A stretch of DNA of 64,000 bases from the NCBI RefSeq assembly GCF_014529535.1, contig NW_023503295.1, positions 237,702 to 301,701 of the forward strand, written 5' to 3'. A model generated the notes under the pieces. The model had not been told where the DNA came from, did no database searches, and was given only the letters and a program-made list of their open reading frames with translations. Position 1 is the first letter of the stretch; each line of letters begins with the position of its first letter. The position numbers and the translations under genes are program-made. The DNA is from Bradysia coprophila (Eukaryota; Arthropoda; Insecta; Diptera; Sciaridae). Below are positions 56,881 to 64,000 of this stretch, piece by piece.

Positions 56881-57144
56881 TATAAGCACTTCAAGGATTC
56901 CACGCACTCACATTTCTCACTTTTTCCAACTATTTTCATCATCTGAAAAAGTGAGGAACTATTTGCTTGATTTCAAACTTTTTTCAACTATTTTCAGATC
57001 GTTTACTCACTTTTTTTAAATCAATTAAATAAGAGTAGAAAACATGTTAGAATTGTAAAATTTCGCCTGCGGAGCTAGAACATTCCTACTAAAAGTTTCT
57101 AATGTAGTATATAGTCCATTGTAATAGTACATTACTATGCAAGG

Positions 57145-57240
57145 GAAGTAAAGTGATATCTCGTATCCAGATGAGAAAAAGTATCCGAGGGCGGCAGCCC
57201 GAGGTACTTTTACTCATCGTGATACGAGATATAACTTTAT
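57145..57240. repeat. Hairpin with ATCTCGTATCC arms
   Basis: ATATCTCGTATCCAGATGAG pairs with CTCATCGTGATACGAGATAT around a GAGGGCGGCAGCCCGAG core. A further weak inverted pair (TTTTACTATGCGAG / CCAGCATAGTAAAA) follows at 57260-57340. Confidence 0.55.
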
Positions 57241-57361
57241 TTTCCGTGTGTAGTACGACGTTTTACTATGCGAGTGATGTAAAGGTTATTGCCTATACAT
57301 GTAACAGCCTTATTACATGCACCAGCATAGTAAAAACATTTTACAAGTCTATTGTCCCATT

Positions 57362-57500
57362 TTTTTTTTATTAAAGTAAGCCGCCCTACTAGCGTAGAGC
57401 ACGCACGGGGGCCTCCGTTTGGGCCCATTGTACTGGCTTTGGGGTTGGATAAGACATTCGCTGTTGTATGGGACTATCCCAAACTAACGGTGTAGCTCGG
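57362..57500 (-). pseudogene. Retroposed 3' fragment with poly(A) tail (minus strand)
   Basis: Read on the minus strand, a GC-richer stretch ends in AATAAAAAAAAAA (57362-57374), the signature of a reverse-transcribed RNA. The source transcript is not recognised; it may be a non-LTR element 3' end. Confidence 0.4.
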
Positions 57501-57580
57501 AATGTCCTCCGATTGCAAAGATCTATTTTCTCAGCCTCTGCCTGAGAATGTTTTTGTCAACACATTACTTCATCTATTTA

Positions 57581-57799
57581 ATGATGAAAGTGACAGAAAC
57601 AGCAGTGAACTTTTTAAGGCAACGATATCATCGAGCATTACAATCACTGAAGCACATGTCTGAATATGAAAAAGAACAAAAAGTCTTGTACAAAGCGTAT
57701 ACAGAAGCCTGTACCGTTTGTACCGATAAAAATATCATTTTGCATTTACAATGGAAATTTTCCAAACAAAACAAATTCACTGTTCAATATGAATTTTAA
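57581..57799 (+). CDS. Small ORF A, unknown
   Basis: An open frame of 72 codons from the ATG pair at 57581/57584; a further in-frame ATG lies at 57548. Composition is basic and amphipathic, with CTVC near the middle. No family recognised. It is the first of three same-strand small ORFs in 720 bp, none with introns or a visible promoter. It could be chance or a decayed viral or element gene. Confidence 0.25.
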   Translation: MMKVTETAVNFLRQRYHRALQSLKHMSEYEKEQKVLYKAYTEACTVCTDKNIILHLQWKFSKQNKFTVQYEF

Positions 57800-57878
57800 C
57801 TTAGTTTTGCTCAAAAGAAGTCCAAGTACCTCTACAGCTGTAAAGAATAATTAGATAGTTTACACATTCAATAATATC

Positions 57879-58034
57879 ATGAGCCATCAGGCAAGAGATC
57901 CGTGGATCATTAGAATCAGGTTCATTAAGAGTCCCGACGTAGAGCCATACGGCGAAGAGTTCTTTCGAACGATTGTACAACAATTGTATCAGAAATTTCA
58001 CTGTAAATCCAAACAAAATCATCGCTGTTCATAA
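57879..58034 (+). CDS. Small ORF B, unknown
   Basis: 51 codons, starting MSHQARDPWIIRIRF. 79 bp after ORF A. Not recognised; codon composition is less AT-driven than neighbouring chance frames. Confidence 0.22.
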   Translation: MSHQARDPWIIRIRFIKSPDVEPYGEEFFRTIVQQLYQKFHCKSKQNHRCS

Positions 58035-58169
58035 GCACATGTCCGTTAACAAAAGAGAACAATAGAATTGTACAAGCCGTACATATTGATCAAAGAAAAA
58101 GTGGTTCACGAGCAAACGATTTTGATTTGTCAATAAATTTTTAATTATTTCACTATTTGACCACACATA

Positions 58170-58295
58170 ATGAGCCAAGAAACATCGAAAGCATCAAAAA
58201 GCAGCACAAAATTAGACAAAATCACAAATTATTTACACAAAGAACCACAAAAGAAACACTTTCAGAGAGCGACGCATTGTCCCATTTTAGTCTGA
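58170..58295 (+). CDS. Small ORF C, unknown
   Basis: 41 codons, starting MSQETSKASKSSTKLDK, Ser/Lys-rich. 135 bp after ORF B. Not recognised; may be chance. Confidence 0.18.
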   Translation: MSQETSKASKSSTKLDKITNYLHKEPQKKHFQRATHCPILV

Positions 58296-58758
58296 GATGA
58301 ACTTACGTATCTCCGCTAAGTATTTGCACCCTTAGATGAATGTTTGATGCATCAATAGATACCGTTTAACTATGGTTTCAACCTTTATATTTTGAGTGGC
58401 TTCCACTCCAATGCGAAAAATATAACTCCGAATGGGTCGACCGGCTAAACAGGAGCTGAAATGTTCTTCGACCTGAAAGTTCAAATCTGTACAGGTAGAG
58501 TATGGTTTGGCTCAAACCTGTCAGGTCAAGTTTCAGGTAACCTGAAACATCCGTACAAACTTGCTAGATCAGGTCAAGTGAAAGTTGCGATATGATTTTA
58601 CGCACAAAAACAAGACTTTTAAAAATACCTGAGCCCTAAAAATAGTTATTTATTGAAATTTCTTTAACTATGCCTTTTTGGAATCCTTATCAAGGAGGAT
58701 GAACATATTCTATACAATACAGTGGAGAGTAGAGAGATCGCCAACTGAAAGAGTTGAA
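58296..58758. other. Intergenic with a small CAGGT palindromic tract
   Basis: 58465-58560 contains several short inverted repeats built on ACCTGA / TCAGGT. No gene. Confidence 0.3.
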
Positions 58759-58829
58759 AATTGTATAGCACAATGACATAATAGTGAAGAAAGGTGAAGA
58801 TTGCGGGTTCGTCTCCCGTCCTGGCACCA
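58759..58829 (+). pseudogene. tRNA-like relic or SINE head
   Basis: A perfect T-arm (GCGGG-TTCGTCT-CCCGT, one G-T pair), with the B-box GGTTCGTCTCC at 58806-58816, is followed by TCCTGGCACCA and a TTTTT pol III stop (58831-58835). An A-box-like TAGCACAATGA lies at 58766-58776. The acceptor 5' strand and anticodon arm do not fold, so it is not a functional tRNA. The encoded CCA suggests origin from a mature tRNA by reverse transcription. Confidence 0.35.
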
Positions 58830-58991
58830 ATTTTTCATTTCAAATTACATGTCCACAAACACACTACCAATCATTTACAGACATTCATAACGATTTCTTC
58901 ATTGAAATACAGCCATATATACTGTCCACTTCCCAAATTATGAGATTTCCCACTATTATGTCATTGGTATAGCATATCTTTTCAATTTTAC

Positions 58992-59687
58992 TAGAAGGAT
59001 TACACAAATGACTTAGTCGAAGTCAGAGACACTTTTAAGCTTTTTTCAGTGCGGGGGCCGCTTTATGCAGGGGCCCAATTTTTTCTAGTAATGAGCCCTT
59101 ACATTACCCTTTAGACTAAGAACACTAGGGGCCCACTGCGGGGGATTTGTTAGAGAGAGCAAGGTCAACTGGGGGGACGAGACAGGGGCCTGCGGGGGAT
59201 TTGTCCCACGAGCTTGTATGTTAGAAGTGTCTCTCGAAGTTATAAGCTAAGTGCTATAAGTTTTAAGTCAGGCTCTTATACAAAACATCTAAATACTTTG
59301 ATTACAGTTAGAGGCAGTGAATTTTCAGCATTAATTTAGTTCAGCTGATCCACACAAACCATCAAAACTGTTTATACGTCTTTATATATAAACAAATATA
59401 AGCAGTTTTGATTGGATGTGTGGATCAGCTGAAAAACAGCTGAAGCAAATTAATGCTGAAAATTCACTGCCTCTGACTGTAACCTCAACATTTTTGATAT
59501 TTTTTAAGTTTTCGAAAATTTAGTTGTAATTTATGAGGTGTACATTTCTTTGGAAATTCTCATACATTTCGCGTCTACAAAATCCTGATTTTTGCATTAC
59601 GTAATTTATGAGCATGACTTATAACTTGAAACCGCTTAATTTATAGCTTAAACTTACACTAAGTCATTTGTGCAATCCTTCTACTAA
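58992..59687. mobile_element. Foldback element with GAAGGATTACACAAATG ends
   Basis: GAAGGATTACACAAATGACT at the left is inverted at the right (AGTCATTTGTGCAATCCTTC), each bordered by TA. The arms carry TTATAAGCTAAGTG-type segments. The interior has an unusual G-rich stretch (59040-59220) with GCGGGGGATTTGT twice, and a nested MITE (59305-59479). Confidence 0.6.
59305..59479. mobile_element. Mariner-like MITE with TA duplication
   Basis: Ends CAGTTAGAGGCAGTGAA and TTCACTGCCTCTGACTG with TA on both sides (59303-59304, 59480-59481); 175 bp, arms of about 60 bp containing CAGCTGATCCACAC. Same type as 34326-34516. Confidence 0.8.
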
Positions 59688-60792
59688 TCGTAACGAACGT
59701 TAGGCTTTAGTATATTGACCTGCAATGGAAGAATGTAGTCTCGTTTGTAGTCAGCACCCGAAAGTCTTTGAAATAGTGTTAACATCATTTTAGTAGATAG
59801 AATTGAAAACAAAAATAGAATTGACAAAAATTACACGAACAAAACTTCATCCAAGAGGCATGATGCTGAAAACGAAAATTCCGTCGACCTAGGCTTTCCC
59901 GTGGCGTTCCACCAATTCCACTACAATTCCACCAGAAATTTTAACCTCCTACGTATTCAAGACAGTAACAAAAATTCAAGAAGAATCGGTTAATCAATTC
60001 TATCTACCGACGTTCAACGTTAAGCCTCTTTCCATAACCGGATTTTTAGTCTTTGAGTAACGAATTTTTCTGCTTCACATTTTTGAAAATGCTGATTTGT
60101 CAGCGTAGGAGTTGGACGTATCCTCCTGCCTCCTCTCCCACGCTTGATAATAGTCTATGGAATTCATTGGATGCAGACTGTCATTTATTGGAAAAAAATT
60201 TACTAAGTCGTCAAAAACTAATGCGTTAAAATAAAGTTATCTGCAATTCTAATCAGCTATTGTTTCATCCCGGAGAAACTTACTCGAAAAATCTTTGACT
60301 TGGCGTAAAATAGGGTTCAAAATTTCCTAAAAACTCACTTTTTCACCAGAAAATCAACTATTTCTAGCAACTATTTTCGTTATTTTAAATTCACTTTTCC
60401 ACTTTTTGACTTTAAATTTTGCGTGGAATCCCTGAATATGTCATGTTATTGTGGTTCAAGTTTGTGTTTAGATTATTATTGAGGATTGGGTCTACACTCT
60501 AGAGAGTCTGTTTAAATTTGCGTTGACTACCGCTTTAACACATAGAATAACATTGCACGCTGTAATTCTCTCGTCTTGTACAAAAAAAAAAAACAAAAAT
60601 TTTAAACTCTCTGGCATTCGATAATGTAAAATAAATTCGAACAAATCAGTCGAACTGAGTCACAAAAGGACATTTTCAATTTGACTAACTCATTTCCTTT
60701 TACTTTCCCTGGATGTCTCCACCAGCACACCACGAACCATTTACACTTACTCATATGAAGCGTAACGTAGTGCAGTAACTAGAATACTTTTT
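59688..60792. other. Intergenic, nothing recognised
   Basis: AT-rich; no gene or element border supported. Confidence 0.3.
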
Positions 60793-61962
60793 AGCCCCGT
60801 ACGAAGTACAAAGGGGCTTATAGGATTACGATGCCGTGTGTAATTGATTGAATTCGAAGCAGACGGTAAGGGCAAAGTGTTTGCCTATGTTCATAGATGA
60901 CGAATCTGCAATAAAAATTTTGTCTGTCCGTCTGTCCATCTGTCCGTCTGTCCGTCACGTCGATATCTTGAGTAAATCAAATCCGATTTCATTTTTTTTT
61001 TCCCTGAAAGATAGTCAAAATAGTGAGGCTAAGTTCGAAGATGGGTATATTCGGGTCGGCCCTTCGTGAGTTAGGGCCACCTAAGTGATTTAAGGTCTTT
61101 TGGTGATATTTATGGCAAAATAAACGATGGAAATGTACACTCGCGGAATTTTGAAAACCGACACATTTTCTGTTTCGAGGTTTACTGGTTTTTTCTGAAT
61201 TTTGCATGTGTTTTTATATGGAGAAATCAGAAACTCAAGTAAAACTAAGAAACAGAAAATGTGTCGGTTTTCAAAATTCCGTGTGTGTTAATGACACGGC
61301 AAATGATAGGTATTGTCAATACCATTCCAGGAAAAAAAAGTTTTTTAAAATCGGGTGAGTGGACCGTGAGTTAGGGCCTTAAAAGTGAAATGCTACTAGG
61401 GCCCTATGTGTATTTTACATAGAACTCGAGCAAATTTCATCCGTTTTTCGTAATTTTTGTTTCATTTGGAAGGTAATCAAAGGCCGAATAGAATGTAGTT
61501 GAAAAAAAAAATTAAATTTGGGTCCTCGGACTGAGGCCGCTACTAGGGCCCTATGTGTATTTTACATATAACTCGAGCAAATTTCATCCGTTTTCCGTAT
61601 TTTTTGTTTCATTTGGAAGGTAATCAAAGGCCGAATAGAATGTAGTTGAAAAAATAAATAAATTTGGGCCCTCGGACTGAGACCGATACTAGGCCCTTCA
61701 AAAAAATAAAATTTTTAGGGCGATTTGACATTTTTGTTTCATTTGAAAGGAACGTCGTACGAGGCTTCGTAATTGCGCTATGCTCAATTTCTAAGATGTA
61801 CACATTCCATAATAATTTTACTTTAACTACATTAACCGGCGCAATAGGCTTACGGTCAAAGTAGGGTGACAGACGCACTAGGGTCACGTACGCAATAGAA
61901 ATACGGGTTTGTACGGGGCTCAGTCGCAGCAAACGCTCCGACTGTTCTGATGGCTCGTTTTA
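60793..61962. mobile_element. CCCCGTACGAA-superfamily repeat with nested palindrome
   Basis: Inverted ends AGCCCCGTACGAAGTAC and TTGTACGGGGCT, with homology to 44745-45525 extending to CGAGCCATCAG. An internal 90-bp stretch (GGGCCCTATGTGTATTTTAC) occurs twice in tandem (61420 and 61548). A separate palindrome is inserted at 61136-61290. No transposase is encoded. Confidence 0.7.
61136..61290. mobile_element. 155-bp palindromic MITE nested in the repeat
   Basis: Arms GGAATTTTGAAAACCGACAC and inverse. The sister repeat at 45228-45240 lacks it, with GGAAATGAAAATGACACGG continuous, so this is an insertion. Confidence 0.7.
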
Positions 61963-63905
61963 CGGTGAGACCATCCTAAAAGTCCAAAAGTCCGGCACAA
62001 AAACAAAAAGGACGAAAAATTAAACTTTAGGGAGGTAGCCAAACGTTTTTATGTTGAAGGAACAATTTATTTATCAGCATTGGTCCATACATATCATTTT
62101 AGGACAATAAAAAGTAAGATTTAAAATTCAAATTTAAAAACTCTAATCTCTAAATAAAATCACAAATCTCCTCCATTTTCTCGGACTCCATGAACTTAGG
62201 CTGGAATTCCTTTTTTGGATCGCAATGTTAATCCGTTGTGGTTGTAAACGTTCTGCTAAATATGGTCCTGATCAACTACGCTAACGTTGAAAATACCGAA
62301 TGTCCTACTTAATCAGTCCTAAAACTGTTATATGTCCTAAATTCAAAATAAACTCTGGCCTCATTTTGAGAGAGACATTAAAATTGGAAGACAAACATCT
62401 GCCAATCAGGCGAATTAATGTTCCAGATCGTGAGCCAGGAGAATTTTTTTTCATCTTCACTTTACTGTATCTACTCCTACCTCTAACTGCAACACCATCA
62501 ACCGTTATTGTTGATATACATATACATATGTGCGGATAAAAAATGTATAGACGTAGTATTACTCTTATCGTAACAATTACACCATTTGTCGCTCAACATT
62601 GAAAGTACCAAATTTATATGCATAATTTTAATTTAAATTTAAATTCACTGTAGCTACATGAATGCGATACAATTCAAACAATTTTTTTTTTATATGTCAG
62701 AATAACTGAAACACAGACGGAATTACAGATCAGTTTCGATGTGGCAATAGACGAAGACGGTTCTAAAAAAGTGATATAGCCAAAATAAAAAAAAAACTGT
62801 TTTGTTATAATATTGCTCATCATCCGTTGAAAACCTTTTATAGAACGACTTTTTGGTTAATTTTTATTTAATTGCGCTCCTACAATTTGTGGCGTTAATT
62901 TTTTGTTTTGTTTGGATTCTCTCCTCTCTCTCTCGTTGTGTGTACCAAATTAATTAGCGAATTCAAACAAACTACTTTATTTAGTGAGTGTGTGGTGGAA
63001 TGACATAATTAAGAGCACATAATCTCTGTTTGTGGCGACATTTACAATAAAAGTTCAACAAGAAAATTTAGCGCGTTCAAAGTGTGTCTTACTAATTTTC
63101 GCATATTAGTTGAAAGTATATAATGGTGTAAGAACACATTCTGAATTCAGTCACTCTGTTTGCATTTGGATTAATCTAATCACGGTAATGTACTGTTTGT
63201 GGAAAACGAACCTTCTTTTTTAGCGCCAAATATTTATTTAAACAAATCATCGATGCTACAAAACACAAAATGACAAATCGTTTGCGAATCGTTTATGTTT
63301 GTGAAATATATTCTGCTATTCAGAACACATTATTCAAACCAAATGATGCGTTTTATCGTGTAAAAATTACACAATTTACATGTTGCCCATTTAGACTGGC
63401 GATGACAAATTTCTTTTACAATGTAAATTTATGTTGATTTTAGGCGTTCATAATGATGAGCTGAACAAAAAAAAAAATAAATCTATAACACAGGTACGAG
63501 AGCAGGTGTGGTTGAGTTACGAGAAACTATTATGTTCATGTCCTACATAATGCACATCACCTTAAAAGGAAATGAAACAAAAAACTGGGTGGAAAACCGA
63601 ATATAGGACAAGGTCGTGTGAAAAATTCCATGAATTTCTTATAAAAATTCATGTTCGCTGTCCCTAAAAGAAACAAATAAAAAAAAAAAAATTTGTCGTA
63701 AATGAAATTGTTGGAATTATATGGGTACACACACACAATATAATTGTAATAAATATAATGTTACAACAATGAGGAAATGCCGAGGGAAATGTATACATTT
63801 ATTCACGAATGTATTGCGAAAATGAGAATAAAAAACAATTGTTTACCCTTCTGTTTATCAACGACATACATTGTGATGTGCATTCATTTCGATTCAACCA
63901 CTTTT
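61963..63905. other. Gene-poor end of the window
   Basis: AT-rich with microsatellite-like CTCTCTCTC (62925) and poly-A runs. A 79-codon frame at 62300 shows no domain. Nothing supported. Confidence 0.3.
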
Positions 63906-64000
63906 TAGCCCCGTACGAATACTGGGGCTTATAAGATTAATATCCGTTTGTAAACACTCGAATTGGAAGCAGACAGTAAGGCAAGCATTTGGTTATGTCA
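63906..64000. mobile_element. Start of another CCCCGTACGAA-superfamily repeat (truncated by window)
   Basis: AGCCCCGTACGAATACTGGG, then GGAAGCAGACAGTAAGG, parallel to 60793-60880. Confidence 0.6.

Noticed and set aside
1..64000. CRISPR array or bacterial operon origin for the regular palindromes
   Set aside because: The repeats are contiguous 20-bp units without unique spacers, no cas genes occur, and the surrounding genes are spliced eukaryotic genes.

Overview
This window looks like AT-rich nuclear DNA from an insect, most likely a nematoceran fly such as a fungus gnat. The evidence is spliced genes with canonical GT-AG introns, many only 54-75 nt long, AATAAA poly(A) signals, and best recognisable matches to fly and vertebrate families. 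The species is an inference. I saw no bacterial operons and no CRISPR.

Six host genes can be reconstructed exon by exon in consistent phase. A small heat-shock protein of the l(2)efl type (1547-2419, +) lies next to, or inside, the 3' part of a whirlin/dyschronic-like PDZ scaffold gene (5499-19279, -; ten exons resolved, C-terminus not found). Further on are a GID4-type E3-ligase substrate receptor (34759-37377, -), an NFX1/shuttle craft zinc-finger R3H protein (41097-44243, +) that converges tail to tail on an ASPSCR1/TUG UBX protein (44424-49542, -), and peroxin-16 (53507-54776, +). They are ordinary single-copy housekeeping or signalling genes with no evident shared pathway.

Most of the remaining sequence is accessory DNA, with an unusually rich collection of short palindromic and foldback elements. 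Five MITE-like families were delimited, three of them in copies with 7-9 bp target-site duplications. Three foldback copies have one or both ends abutting TTAA. A 2.2 kb foldback, built from a 20-21 bp CGATA-palindrome monomer and flanked by a 9-bp duplication, lies in a dysc intron. There are also two 5'-truncated non-LTR retroelement copies that keep a zinc-knuckle plus PD-type endonuclease-like C-terminal domain, two local tandem arrays (about 110 bp and about 185 bp periods), and several nested insertions whose order can be read.

Layout: 1-760 foldback arms; 1.4-2.6 kb l(2)efl; 5.5-19.3 kb dysc with large introns full of repeats; 19.3-34.6 kb gene-poor, with GGAGATAA arrays, palindromes and retroelement remnants; 34.7-37.4 kb GID4; 38-40.1 kb MITE cluster; 41.1-49.5 kb stc and TUG; 50-51.2 kb tandem array; 52.6-53.3 kb TTAA foldback; 53.5-54.8 kb Pex16; 55-64 kb gene-poor repeats with a weak cluster of three small ORFs (57.6-58.3 kb) and a tRNA-like relic (58.8 kb). 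All comparisons were made by eye; copy numbers, identities and family names beyond the named motifs need database searches.
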